DNA of 37,370 nt from an uncultured bacterium (GCA_938038265.1 CALHRC010000002.1:1-37370), one strand, 5' to 3'. Numbered from the stretch's first letter, positions 15,311-24,376 are shown. A program made the numbers and translations. The notes: generated by a model from the sequence alone, not told the origin.

Positions 15311-17718
15311 GGCAGGCTACTCCAACGCGAATTGATCTTGCCCGGCGTGGCAATGGTATAGTCGCGGTACTCTTCTTTAATATAAGCGCGCTTCTCTTCG
15401 CTAAAACCAGCCGCCGTATCTCTCGTGGAGTGCTGCCAGCTGGCTGCATCAGTACCAGCACCAAAGCTACTGCTGCGCTCCATAGAGACAAAATAACGCC
15501 TCTCACCCGAGGCAATATCGCATACTCGGTTAATAGAGGCTGTCTCATCAGCAGAAGAGCTAGTATTAGCTAAGGGGAATACATCCCCCCCTGTGGGGAT
15601 ATTAGGGAAGGCGGAACCCACTGAATTACGCGTAGTATCAGTGGTATCATCTGTGGGATTTGTTAGGTTATGAAATCCCCCCTTGAAGTAGCGTACTTCA
15701 CTGTGAGCTGTTGGCGCAGCAGGCACCAGACGATTGCCGCCGGCAATATCGATTAAGTTACCGCGCGAATCTCTCAGCTCAACCCACAGCGAAGTGCGGT
15801 GGGGGTAATTGGCCTCATTGCCTGTGTGCATGTGGTAAGGGTTAAAATAACCAGAGCCGCTAAAGCGATCTATTTCGGCTATCCAAGCTGGCCGGCAACG
15901 CCCACCGGGATTTTGGAATTCCGGCCAGGTAAAATCGGGGTAAGAGCCACTGCGGCCAGTATTGCTAGTGCGGCGGTCAAACAACGTAAAGAAATTTGAC
16001 AAGCCATTAAAAGGGTTATAGGCTACTAATTTTTTAGAGGTATCCCCCACGGCCGGGTCAAATAAATCTTCCGAGGGAAAGCGGTAGGCATCGGCGTTAA
16101 TATCCTGCCGCTGGTCAGTTTGCCAGGCCACTAAAAACCCTTTGGGGGGAATTACCGTACCACCGGGAAAGCCTATGACGCCGCGCTTGCGCAGCGACTC
16201 CCAGCTGGGCCAGCCGCTGTGGTACACACCCGGGTCAGTGTAGTTTTCAATTACAGGAAAGTATAAGGTCCAATAAGAGACATCCAACGCTTCATTGTGT
16301 GGATTATAAATTTCAATAAATTCATTGGCATCATAGGCATAGTACTTGTTGTTGAGCTTGCGCATACTGCCGGCATAGTTGACTTCAGAGATAATCGCCC
16401 GCTGGTAGCTTGCCCCGGGGCAGTCACCATTACGTAGGGGTTGTACACTGCGGTCACGGCAAAAACCACGGCGATCCCGATTGAGTGGGATAGCATCTTT
16501 GTAAATGTGCTCCCAGAATTCCATAAAACGGGCCACCAAAGCCGGCGAGTGAATGACAATTAAATTTTCGTCATTATTGTTATTGGCATTAGGTGACCAG
16601 TTAAACGACCCCAACAGCAATTTTGCATCGGGGGTGCCGGCATCAATTACAATGGTTTTAGAATGCAGCCGTCCGCCACCTGCCTGCCAGTCGCCAATAT
16701 TGTTGTTATTTTCATTGCCATCAATGCGAAAATCAATTGGGTATTGGCAGCGGGTATTGCTTGCATTGGGGGCAATCCAGCCGGCAGTAAAGGGATTTTT
16801 ATCGGCACCGGGGGTCTGAAATTCATAGGTATTCCCACAGGCACCCGCTAAGCGATAGATTTCAATATATTGGTTGTGCGTCAGCTGCGAGCGATCCATA
16901 ATACCGCGCACTTGGCGACTGCCCCCATCTTGGCTATTGAGCTGGATAAATTGCTTGTGTTTTTCAATTAATAGCCGACCTAATTGGTCATGGGTAAAAG
17001 CAAAAATGGCAAAGTGGATGGATTGTTTGGCTTCACCAACAGCTTGCAAAAAGCGGCTCATGGCATCTTCATGGGGTGAAAAATAAGCCTCTACCTTAAC
17101 CCCGCCCACGTCAAAGACATTGTTGTAATCCAGCCGCTCTTTGGCATGACCAAAGCGCCCCGACATCATCATTTGGTGGTCATTGATAAAGTCTTCCGCT
17201 AATTCCCGCGATTCAATAATAACCCACGCATTATAGTTACGGTCAATTTCTGAATCGGTAATGTTACCGGTACCCGTCATCACATAGCGGCGGTCCACTA
17301 CCATAAATTTGTTGTGTTGTATCGACTGGGAGTTACCGGCAATCAATTTTGCATTGGGATAGCGCCGCATTAAATCTTCAAAGCGAATATAGCCATTGCC
17401 TCCCGTACTATAGGTGCCAAAGTCGCCCGCTAATTGTACATCCAACCCCCGCTGTACGGCCCTTAATACCGCATCAATAATTACCTGACGAGAAAAACCA
17501 TACATCGCCCAATAGACTTCTTTTTGTGCCGCATCAATAAGCTGGGCAGTGCGCACGTCAAACTCAGGCTTGCGGTGCCTGTCAGGTTGAGTACCGGGGT
17601 AGTTTAGGTATAGTTCTAATAGCCTACCGTTAGGTAACTCTTTTTTATTGGGTACCTTAGAAGAACAGCTACCTAACAACAGCCACAACGCAAACAGTAA
17701 AATAATTCTTTTTACCAT
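15307..17718 (-). CDS. Phospholipase D-like nuclease fused to a lamin-tail domain, lipoprotein
   Basis: An 803-aa lipoprotein (LLGSC, C18) with two intact HKD half-sites of the phospholipase D superfamily: HNKFMVVD (H135, K137, D142) and HSKTIVID (H352, K354, D359), each followed by the usual GTGN or GSFNWS element. The family cleaves phosphodiester bonds in phospholipids or nucleic acids through a phospho-histidine intermediate. From about residue 440 it has a lamin-tail domain, starting AIISEVNYAGS and containing EFIEIYNP, WTLYFP and a late SMERS; such domains are common on secreted or membrane-associated nucleases. A strong ribosome site (GGAGGTGA) precedes ATG. It overlaps its upstream neighbour by 7 bp and the downstream gene by 4 bp. 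The operon context (endonuclease I) favours a nuclease role over a lipase role, but both remain open. Confidence 0.9.
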   Translation of the reverse strand: MVKRIILLFALWLLLGSCSSKVPNKKELPNGRLLELYLNYPGTQPDRHRKPEFDVRTAQLIDAAQKEVYWAMYGFSRQVIIDAVLRAVQRGLDVQLAGDFGTYSTGGNGYIRFEDLMRRYPNAKLIAGNSQSIQHNKFMVVDRRYVMTGTGNITDSEIDRNYNAWVIIESRELAEDFINDHQMMMSGRFGHAKERLDYNNVFDVGGVKVEAYFSPHEDAMSRFLQAVGEAKQSIHFAIFAFTHDQLGRLLIEKHKQFIQLNSQDGGSRQVRGIMDRSQLTHNQYIEIYRLAGACGNTYEFQTPGADKNPFTAGWIAPNASNTRCQYPIDFRIDGNENNNNIGDWQAGGGRLHSKTIVIDAGTPDAKLLLGSFNWSPNANNNNDENLIVIHSPALVARFMEFWEHIYKDAIPLNRDRRGFCRDRSVQPLRNGDCPGASYQRAIISEVNYAGSMRKLNNKYYAYDANEFIEIYNPHNEALDVSYWTLYFPVIENYTDPGVYHSGWPSWESLRKRGVIGFPGGTVIPPKGFLVAWQTDQRQDINADAYRFPSEDLFDPAVGDTSKKLVAYNPFNGLSNFFTLFDRRTSNTGRSGSYPDFTWPEFQNPGGRCRPAWIAEIDRFSGSGYFNPYHMHTGNEANYPHRTSLWVELRDSRGNLIDIAGGNRLVPAAPTAHSEVRYFKGGFHNLTNPTDDTTDTTRNSVGSAFPNIPTGGDVFPLANTSSSADETASINRVCDIASGERRYFVSMERSSSFGAGTDAASWQHSTRDTAAGFSEEKRAYIKEEYRDYTIATPGKINSRWSSLP

Positions 17719-19271
17719 GTGTCACCTCCGCTGCCAGCATCCTCATAAATAAAATCTGCTAAAGCAGCCATATCTGTAAAAATACCATGGGTGGCTTCAG
17801 AAGCCATGGGCTCAATCATCATGACCAGCGAATCGGTTAGCGGAAAAAAATCATTGCGGGTACGCTTAGGCTCCGCATCTTGCGAATTGCCAGCATCATA
17901 GTAATAACGCTTGCGCAAATCAGAAAACATGATAATAATACGAGGGTGGCGCCCCTGGGTATCGATATTAAATAAATTAAAAGGTAACGATTGGCTATGT
18001 TTGCGGATAGCAATGGTCTCTGACTGGCTATTGCCCCCATTGATATTGTTGCGTAAATTTAACAAATCACAGTGGATGGAGGTCTGGTTGCTGGCATTCT
18101 GAAAAACCGCCACTCCATTATCATCAATATAAGGTAAATTGATACTCACCCCGTTTATGGTACTGCAAGTATTACTCATTAAAGCATTGTAGTTAATTGA
18201 GGTATTCGTCCAGGGGGATGAAACACTGGAATCCGCACTACCCACCTCATTGCCAAAGACTCCCTTCAGGCGAAATGGCACGCCAAAGGTCTGTGGCTTT
18301 CTTGCATGATATTCAAAGACATTTAAAATATGGCTGCGGTTGGCACTGTGGGTGGCCACGTCATTGATGATATCCTGCGTTAAAGCACGCGCGGCAAAGG
18401 TAATACTTTTTTCAGCCCGCATTAGCTCGGTAATTGTGGCCACCAAAGGTTTTTCTTGTGGGGCAAACCATAGGTGAAAACGCAAATGGTCTAAAGTAAA
18501 GCGCATATTGGGATCTACTTGTGACTTACTGTGGCGAAAAAGCCCAAACGAGGGCTCGCCTTCATCGGCAAATAAGCCACCCCAAACCAACTGGTGGGCT
18601 TCATTGGCCAAATCATTACAAATATCAAACGAAGAAAAATGAAAAACAATACTGTAAGCCCCGCCATTAAACGTAGCTGTATTGGCCCCACCCGTCGAAA
18701 CCCAACATTCGGTTCGGTCAGCTATTACGATATTGTACTCAACCCGCCCATCATAAGCAGAAGCGTTATATTTGAGGGAACGGTTTTGTCGGTTAAAATT
18801 AAGCCGGGTACGTAACACTCTATCGCGCGCGGCTTTACCAGCTACAGTAGAGGCATCATATTGCAGGGATTTATTGACCGCCGTGCGCTGGTCTAAAAAC
18901 ATATCCTGGGTACGCAGAGCTTTGAGATTAGCAAAACCGGGATTTTTGTCTTCATTGCGTTGGTCACCGGCGACTGCAACTGCTAACCCTTTTTGGGCTT
19001 TGCGGATTAAAGCATTGGTAACCTCAGCATCGTTTAAATCCTGAAAAACAGCTAACACTTCCCGTTGGGCACCGTCAATAACCTTAAGTAACTGTTGCTT
19101 TGCCCACGGATTGCCACCACCGGGAGTCCCAATACCGTAGCGCAGGCGCTGGTTTTTAAGCTTATCGTCGCGCGTCACCGTGGAGCAGGGCCCATTGGCT
19201 AAAGAAGCGATGGCTAACAGGGCGACTAACAGCACGTGTTTCAGAAAGGATGTCTTAGTCTTCTTTTTCAT
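17712..19271 (-). CDS. Exported PLD-fold pseudoenzyme
   Basis: A 519-aa protein with an N-terminal hydrophobic export signal and a cysteine at C29; the residue before it is proline, so lipidation is doubtful. The body follows the PLD layout, with an NPWAKQQLLKVIDGAQREVLAVFQDL start like that of the downstream PLD protein. At the first active site HxKxxxxD is replaced by EYNIVIAD (E178, N180, D185), then VSTGGANTATFN in place of the GTGN element. No second HKD motif is seen; RKHSQSLPFNLFNID is the nearest region. It therefore appears catalytically dead. A strong ribosome site (GGAGG) precedes ATG, and it overlaps the active PLD-LTD gene by 7 bp. Inference: a paralogous, non-catalytic partner that forms a complex with the active enzyme. 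Confidence 0.75.
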   Translation of the reverse strand: MKKKTKTSFLKHVLLVALLAIASLANGPCSTVTRDDKLKNQRLRYGIGTPGGGNPWAKQQLLKVIDGAQREVLAVFQDLNDAEVTNALIRKAQKGLAVAVAGDQRNEDKNPGFANLKALRTQDMFLDQRTAVNKSLQYDASTVAGKAARDRVLRTRLNFNRQNRSLKYNASAYDGRVEYNIVIADRTECWVSTGGANTATFNGGAYSIVFHFSSFDICNDLANEAHQLVWGGLFADEGEPSFGLFRHSKSQVDPNMRFTLDHLRFHLWFAPQEKPLVATITELMRAEKSITFAARALTQDIINDVATHSANRSHILNVFEYHARKPQTFGVPFRLKGVFGNEVGSADSSVSSPWTNTSINYNALMSNTCSTINGVSINLPYIDDNGVAVFQNASNQTSIHCDLLNLRNNINGGNSQSETIAIRKHSQSLPFNLFNIDTQGRHPRIIIMFSDLRKRYYYDAGNSQDAEPKRTRNDFFPLTDSLVMMIEPMASEATHGIFTDMAALADFIYEDAGSGGDTW

Positions 19272-19279
19272 ACATCCTC

Positions 19280-20050
19280 CTACTGGTAATCGGGCGTATT
19301 GACTTCACCCGGTGACGCAAAAGTACGCAATGAGTAATGGGGATGTACATTGCGCCCACTGTAACCCACAAACCCCGGTGAGCAACCCGTACCCAAAAGT
19401 TTGGTTGCCTGCAGCGACGGTGAAGCTTCATTGCAAGGGGTATAACTAAACCAGGAACTAATCGCTCCCCCCTCTTCTTCAAAGTTGTTGTCAGTGCGTT
19501 CCATAGAGCGGGTAGCCACCCCATCAAAACTGCCGGCAAAAGGCCGGCCATGCTCCTGGTTAATGGCATTTTCAATTAAAAAATTTTCGGCGGTTTTGCT
19601 TTCAATGGTCCAATCGCGCTCAGGAATAAATAGTCCCGGCACATGAATGACTTTATAATTGGGATCACAGTTGGGGTTTACACTCGGCTCACAGGCACGA
19701 AAGGCACCGTTTTTCTTGCCCACCAACACTGCCAGGCCGCCAATAGGCACTACATTGTCTTGCCCACCGGGTACCACAAACACCCGATAGTAAGCACCTC
19801 TTAAAATAAACATCCAGCCAGTTAAGTCAATAGGTTTGTTGCAGTCGCGATTGTAAATTTCAATAAAATCATCGTCGGCATCATACTGCCCCATGTTCGT
19901 AATCGACCCTGCCCAATTTACTTCACTCATCGAAGCACAACCCCGCCGGCGGTCAAGGTTCACTGCTGTGGGCCAAGGCTCGCCTACTTCAGTGGTACAA
20001 GAAAGTGTAGCTACCAGCAGAAACAGCAGAGCATACAGGTGGATATACAT
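19280..20050 (-). CDS. Lamin-tail-domain lipoprotein
   Basis: About 256 aa. I chose ATG at 20,050, preceded by AAGG, because it begins a normal lipoprotein signal (MYIHLYALLFLLVATLSC); an in-frame ATG at 20,098 would add 16 polar residues. After the lipidated cysteine the protein is essentially one lamin-tail domain: SEVNWAGSI, DDFIEIYNRDC, LTGWMF, SMERTDNNFEEEG and a closing FASPGEVNTPDY. It is related to the domain fused to the PLD protein two genes downstream. The domain is a surface immunoglobulin-like module often found beside secreted nucleases, with no catalysis of its own. Operon position between the outer-membrane barrel and the PLD pair suggests an adhesive or assembly role. Confidence 0.85.
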   Translation of the reverse strand: MYIHLYALLFLLVATLSCTTEVGEPWPTAVNLDRRRGCASMSEVNWAGSITNMGQYDADDDFIEIYNRDCNKPIDLTGWMFILRGAYYRVFVVPGGQDNVVPIGGLAVLVGKKNGAFRACEPSVNPNCDPNYKVIHVPGLFIPERDWTIESKTAENFLIENAINQEHGRPFAGSFDGVATRSMERTDNNFEEEGGAISSWFSYTPCNEASPSLQATKLLGTGCSPGFVGYSGRNVHPHYSLRTFASPGEVNTPDYQ

Positions 20051-20112
20051 CCTTGCCTTAGCTAGGCCCGTGCGGTCTGTTTGTGTTGTGAATCTCATAT
20101 CACACCGTAAGA

Positions 20113-21945
20113 TCAGAAGGCAATGGTACTGCGCAAAAAAACCCCCCAGAAATCAGCATCGGCCGGGCCGCCTTTAGGCACTCCGTTGCGGCTGACAATA
20201 TCTTCAATGGGATCTTGGTAAAAATCACCGGCAATAAAATAAGAGCCGGTAACCTGAAACATCAACAAGCTATTGGGAAAGTACTGTAATGTTAGGTTAA
20301 ATTCATGACCTAACGGCTTACCTAACTTTTCTTGTGCTTCAATTTGGGCGCGCGACATAAAGGGATTGGTAATTAAGTCTAAATTATTGCCAGAAAAATT
20401 AACCGCGGTAGAACCCGTATCTTGCAAATACCACCAATCTAATTTAGCAACGAGTTGGGCAAATAACTCCGCACCAAGAGCTGCGTGCAATAAAAGCGAG
20501 CCCGCTTTACGGTTGGCATCAAAAGGAGTATCATCAATACCATTATAGTTGACATAACCCGAAGGCCGCACCCCCCAATAGCGCCGCAACAACGTGCCAC
20601 CTACCCGGTCACCCCGCATCGAAATAAAACCATGGGAGATCATATTGCCATTGCTATCATACTGCGGCCCCTCGGCATAGAAAAAATCCAGCTCTACTAA
20701 AGGAGAAAACCAAGCTAAAAAGGTGGGTTTCATCTGGGCAATGGTACCAGCCCCAAAGGCCACAGTGGTATAGTCAGCCATGGGCTCTCCCTGGCGCTTG
20801 AGATCTGAACCGGTAGAGAGGCCGACATCCCCATAGACAATAAATTGGCGAAAGGTGGGCATAATATCGTCAAAACGGTAGGATATACGCGACCCAGCTA
20901 ACGCCGACCAGTCATTGTCAGAGTAGTTACCAATGCGGCCGTTTTCAGAATTATCGGCCCCACCTTTATTACCTCTTACCCGCGCATAAAAACCATACAC
21001 CCGGGGATCTAAGCGACTTTTGAGCATTTTCTTCATCAGAGGCAGGGCACTCACCACTGCACCAGTACGGTAAGTTGACACATCCCCATTTAAGCCGGCC
21101 ATTTTACCGCTTTCATGGCGCGAAAAATACTGGAACTCATCATTCCAGCGGTCGTTTTCCCCGGCGCCAAAACTATTGGCTCCTGAATAGACATCCACCG
21201 CTAAAATTTTAATATCCACCAAGTCTTTAACATGGTTGTTGATGACTAACGCATCGAGTACGTCACGCAACATATAGTCATTCGGCACCCCGCCAATACT
21301 AAAAAATTGCCGCCCGGTCACCAGATCAAAAGAATTACCCCCTTTGTTGTAAAATTCCCAAAAAACATTAGCGCGGGCAATACGGGTACCGGGGTTGCCA
21401 TTGCCCTGCAATTGAAAACTGCCCCAAATACCGTCAAAACCAAAAGAAAGCTCCATCCCCACCTTTTGCTTGGGGAACGTAAACATAGTATCAAACTTAG
21501 CACGGGTAAGGGCTAAACCCTGCTGGTCATCGGTCGTGCGGATTTGGAAGTCATTGGTGGAGTTTAATTTCCGCAAATCGGCATTGTTGTAAGCATGAAA
21601 TTCTTGGAGCATGTTAAGGCCCCAAAAAAAATCAAACTCAGGCTTTTCTTTTCTAATGTTAAATTGCCGCTCAAATTCAAAGATCCACTCACCCTCGCGA
21701 TCAATGGCGCCAACCGAAAGCTGGTTGTCTGCAGCGGCAGAAGGAGTTTTACTCTCTTTTTTCGTATCCCGTTGCTGCGCTTCTACCTGACCAGCTTTCC
21801 CGCTACCCGCTTGACCACTTTCTTCTTCAGGCCGCCGGATGGTACTAAATTCATCTACCTGGGCACTGAGAGGTAGCAAAAAAAGCAAGAAAACAACAGC
21901 GATTGCAATATAAAATAAAACTGTTGGCACATTTTTTTGGCTCAT
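20113..21945 (-). CDS. Outer-membrane beta-barrel protein
   Basis: A 610-aa protein with an N-terminal signal peptide ending PLSAQ. A long series of alternating, aromatic-rich strands follows, and the last residues (FLRSTIAF) end in phenylalanine, as in proteins handled by the BAM machinery. The N-terminal mature region is charged and low-complexity (Glu/Gln/Lys-rich), then the barrel occupies about residues 85-610. It may be related to alginate-export or porin-like barrels, but I cannot name a specific family. A ribosome site (AAGGGTG) precedes ATG. It is the first gene of the minus-strand lipoprotein/nuclease operon and 15 bp precedes the extended form of the next gene. Possible roles are porin, uptake channel for nuclease products, or surface anchor. 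Confidence 0.8.
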   Translation of the reverse strand: MSQKNVPTVLFYIAIAVVFLLFLLPLSAQVDEFSTIRRPEEESGQAGSGKAGQVEAQQRDTKKESKTPSAAADNQLSVGAIDREGEWIFEFERQFNIRKEKPEFDFFWGLNMLQEFHAYNNADLRKLNSTNDFQIRTTDDQQGLALTRAKFDTMFTFPKQKVGMELSFGFDGIWGSFQLQGNGNPGTRIARANVFWEFYNKGGNSFDLVTGRQFFSIGGVPNDYMLRDVLDALVINNHVKDLVDIKILAVDVYSGANSFGAGENDRWNDEFQYFSRHESGKMAGLNGDVSTYRTGAVVSALPLMKKMLKSRLDPRVYGFYARVRGNKGGADNSENGRIGNYSDNDWSALAGSRISYRFDDIMPTFRQFIVYGDVGLSTGSDLKRQGEPMADYTTVAFGAGTIAQMKPTFLAWFSPLVELDFFYAEGPQYDSNGNMISHGFISMRGDRVGGTLLRRYWGVRPSGYVNYNGIDDTPFDANRKAGSLLLHAALGAELFAQLVAKLDWWYLQDTGSTAVNFSGNNLDLITNPFMSRAQIEAQEKLGKPLGHEFNLTLQYFPNSLLMFQVTGSYFIAGDFYQDPIEDIVSRNGVPKGGPADADFWGVFLRSTIAF

Positions 21946-22014
21946 AAAACACCCTTGTAACTACATACTTACTAATTTGAAGGACAGTAGAAAAAATCAC
22001 GCTCAAAAGTAAAT

Positions 22015-22040
22015 ATTATTTCGTCAATCGACAAAATAAT
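22015..22040. terminator. AT-rich hairpin upstream of the barrel/nuclease operon
   Basis: An inverted repeat with ATTATTTCGTC (22,015-22,025) and GACAAAATAAT (22,030-22,040) around an AATC loop, with one mismatch; T-runs lie on the plus-strand 3' side and a T-rich tract on the minus-strand side. It lies between the end of the barrel gene at 22,051 and the start of the next operon at 21,945. It could terminate the ECF operon or act as an operator for the lipoprotein operon. Confidence 0.4.
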
Positions 22041-22050
22041 TTTTTAACGC

Positions 22051-22806
22051 TTAAAAGACATAGTAATGGATGCCACCCCCCCCAAACCAGCCGAAGGAAT
22101 TCTGCAAGATCTCTTTACCCCCATAAACATTTATCTGTCCTTCCCCCACAGGAACTCCACCATGCAAGCCTAAGTGATGGGCTGCAGTTGCCTCAGAAAG
22201 TGAATTCGTGTGATAATCCGCAAAAACCCCAGCATAGAACCAGGAAGCAATATTTCGTGACAGCGAAGCCGCAAAAATCCCTACTTGGTTCTGCATACCA
22301 TCCGGTTTGCCAAAAGGCGCAAGCGCTGTTGCCGACAAGGACACAGTCGCCGGGCGAAATGACTTGGTAAGTAGCAACCGGGTACGGTTAAGCCAAATAC
22401 CAGCAGAAAATTCTTTTTCACCCGTGGGGATGGTCAGCTCACTTTCTAACACCATCCCCGGAATATAATAGTTTTCATAAAATAAATGCCATGCCAAACC
22501 AGCATGTGGATCGCCAAAACCTCTGCTGGTCTGCTTACCTACAGTACCAATCTCTGACTCTGAATAGAGATAACTGACTCCAGCAAAAAAATCCACCTTA
22601 GCTAATTCCAGCCGCAAATTTACCGTACTAAACCAGAGATCATTTTGAAACGGGAAAACCGTATTGCTCTGTATTGTTCCCGCAGCATTGCGAAAACCAC
22701 TTTGCAGAGAAATTGCCGCAGCACTATACAAGGCCGAGGCCGCTTCAGACAAATAGATAGCCCCCAAAATGACAAGCAACAAACAACCACGGACATAAGT
22801 GTACAT
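22051..22806 (-). CDS. Small outer-membrane beta-barrel protein
   Basis: A 251-aa protein with a signal peptide (hydrophobic core about residues 7-24) and an all-beta pattern of alternating hydrophobic residues with aromatic girdles. The C-terminus is GGGIHYYVF, ending in Phe as expected for an outer-membrane barrel. It resembles the generic MtrB/PioB-like or transporter-like small barrels only superficially; I do not assign a family. It lies 8 bp after the preceding gene and is the last member of the ECF sigma operon, which suggests its level is set by an envelope-stress sigma factor. No ribosome site is evident, consistent with coupled translation. Confidence 0.75.
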   Translation of the reverse strand: MYTYVRGCLLLVILGAIYLSEAASALYSAAAISLQSGFRNAAGTIQSNTVFPFQNDLWFSTVNLRLELAKVDFFAGVSYLYSESEIGTVGKQTSRGFGDPHAGLAWHLFYENYYIPGMVLESELTIPTGEKEFSAGIWLNRTRLLLTKSFRPATVSLSATALAPFGKPDGMQNQVGIFAASLSRNIASWFYAGVFADYHTNSLSEATAAHHLGLHGGVPVGEGQINVYGGKEILQNSFGWFGGGGIHYYVF

Positions 22807-22814
22807 GATTATAT

Positions 22815-23465
22815 TTAACGAATCACAATACCCTGCTGACCATGCTCAACTTTAGGTTCGGTTAGTCCGTCACTAGCCGTAGCCTTGGTAGGCAGACGCC
22901 CTGCCTGGTCACGACGAATATTGTGCTGGTATAATAAGCCCTTTTGGGTAACATCTTGCATACCAGCACTACCCGATAAAGCAGTACCAGAACGCATAGC
23001 TTGCTCAAGCGCTTTCTCGCCTGTTATCCCCTTTTGTGCCATTATACCCACCTGGTCAATCGTCTGCAAGATCTGGCGCACCTCACCGCCCTGGCGCAAC
23101 GCTATAGCAAGGTCTTTTTCCTGCGCCCCGCGACGCATAGCCAAAGCAAGAGAATTTACTAACTCTTCCTCTAACTTTAAGCCGGCATCGGTGATCATAC
23201 GACCCGAGCGAATACGCATGCCCACCTCTTGCCGCACGGCTAAGGTAATTTTTTCTCCGGGGATATTTTTAGCTAACCCCTCACGCACCTTAGCTATAAC
23301 CGGTGAAGTATCTAAACCGGCTACAGAGAGTTTTTCAATTTCATACCTGACAGCTTCAGCCTCATTGGATGGCAATCCCGTAAGGTAGCGAAAATGATCT
23401 GCACTTGCCGTCACCCCGCTTAACACTAAAGTAAATAAAAACAAAACTCTCAGTTTAGGGAACAT
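22815..23465 (-). CDS. Exported protein of unknown function
   Basis: About 216 aa. I chose ATG at 23,465, which overlaps the upstream gene by 11 bp, has GGGGTG just before it and starts a clear signal peptide (MFPKLRVLFLFTLVLSGVTASA). The upstream in-frame extension is the antisense-like tail of the neighbouring gene. The mature protein is helical, with repeated short segments around 'VREGLAKNIPGEKI', 'ALAMRRGAQEKDLA' and 'KGITGEKALEQAMRSG', suggesting degenerate helical repeats of about 35-40 residues. No family is recognised. It is encoded between a CBM48-like lipoprotein and an outer-membrane barrel in the ECF operon, so a periplasmic role is likely. Confidence 0.7.
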   Translation of the reverse strand: MFPKLRVLFLFTLVLSGVTASADHFRYLTGLPSNEAEAVRYEIEKLSVAGLDTSPVIAKVREGLAKNIPGEKITLAVRQEVGMRIRSGRMITDAGLKLEEELVNSLALAMRRGAQEKDLAIALRQGGEVRQILQTIDQVGIMAQKGITGEKALEQAMRSGTALSGSAGMQDVTQKGLLYQHNIRRDQAGRLPTKATASDGLTEPKVEHGQQGIVIR

Positions 23466-23790
23466 ACAGCACCCCGTTAAAACCGCCGAAACCATCAGGA
23501 ACCCGCGCTTCAATATGTGGCGGCAGAAAGTGTTCATTTTTCTCGTTAATAAATACATACTCATATGTTCCTCGCGGCAGCTCAATTTCAATATAGTAAT
23601 AGTCTCCTAAATTTACCAGACGATGTTGCCCCCCCTCCCATGAATTCCAACTACCGCGAATTTCAAATACATGACCCGGATCGGCTAACAACTCAAAGCG
23701 GACAACCCCCCGGTGCCGGGCAGGAACAGCTGGCAATCCTGCACACTGAAGCATAAACACAGCCACTAACACCGGCCACAAATACCGCAT
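23455..23790 (-). CDS. Small lipoprotein with AMPK/CBM48-like domain
   Basis: About 111 aa. I chose ATG at 23,790 because it opens a lipoprotein signal (MRYLWPVLVAVFMLQC); an in-frame GTG extension exists at 23,811. The mature part is a single early-set immunoglobulin-like fold of the AMPK glycogen-binding/CBM48 type: HVFEIRGSWNSWEGG, the YYIEIELPRGTYEYVF strand pair and DGFGGFNGVLYV. These domains bind alpha-glucans or mediate protein contacts. It has the same domain as the C-terminal half of the anti-sigma factor encoded immediately upstream. Overlap with the next gene is 11 bp. Confidence 0.8.
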   Translation of the reverse strand: MRYLWPVLVAVFMLQCAGLPAVPARHRGVVRFELLADPGHVFEIRGSWNSWEGGQHRLVNLGDYYYIEIELPRGTYEYVFINEKNEHFLPPHIEARVPDGFGGFNGVLYVP

Positions 23791-23830
23791 TGTGGTCTGT
23801 TCGTAGTACACGTACCATCGTCAAGCACAA

Positions 23831-24376
23831 TCACAGCACCAATAAACTGTTCTGGTTACCAAAACCGTCATCCACCGTCTCTTTACACTGGGGATCTTTC
23901 TGCCAGAGCTCACCATCCACCACAAACTGGTACTGGTACCTACCGCGAGGTAACATTAACTCTAAGGAGTAATTGCCCTCGCCGTCTGGTCGCAAAAAAT
24001 GTACCCCGCGTTGCCAGCCATTAAAGTCACCCACCACTTCAACCTGCACCGGCTTCTTGCTTTTATACGAGAAGACTACCGGCCGGGTTACTATTTTTTC
24101 TTTGGCTAAATTTTGGTCGCCGGTATTTTTTTCGCTATGACTCAAAGTAAACCACAGGCCTAATGTGCCACTCAGGATAACCACTACTAAAGCAGCTGCT
24201 AACTGTACCGGGGTAATCAGAGGACGGAAAAACCACGACAACTGTTTTTTGCGCTGCTGGCGTAATTCATATACCCTGCGGATAACGCGGTTGCTAAACT
24301 CACCAGCAGACAACCGCGGCGTCAACTTTTGTCCCATATCTTTCAGTTTTTCCCGATTGAATATTTCTTGTTCCAT
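23831..24376 (-). CDS. Membrane anti-sigma-like protein with CBM48-like periplasmic domain
   Basis: A 181-aa single-pass protein. Residues 1-50 are charged, cytoplasmic and helical (anti-sigma-like by position); one membrane helix is near 57-77. The C-terminal about 85 residues form an AMPK/CBM48-like domain: VQVEVVGDFNGWQ, NYSLELMLPRGRYQYQFVVDG and DGFGNQNSLLVL. It follows the ECF sigma gene by 9 bp and has a good ribosome site (AAGGTAGGA). No ZAS zinc motif (HxxxCxxC) is seen, so if it is an anti-sigma factor it is of an atypical class. Inference: the periplasmic sugar-binding-type domain senses a glycan or envelope polymer and releases the sigma factor. Confidence 0.8.
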   Translation of the reverse strand: MEQEIFNREKLKDMGQKLTPRLSAGEFSNRVIRRVYELRQQRKKQLSWFFRPLITPVQLAAALVVVILSGTLGLWFTLSHSEKNTGDQNLAKEKIVTRPVVFSYKSKKPVQVEVVGDFNGWQRGVHFLRPDGEGNYSLELMLPRGRYQYQFVVDGELWQKDPQCKETVDDGFGNQNSLLVL

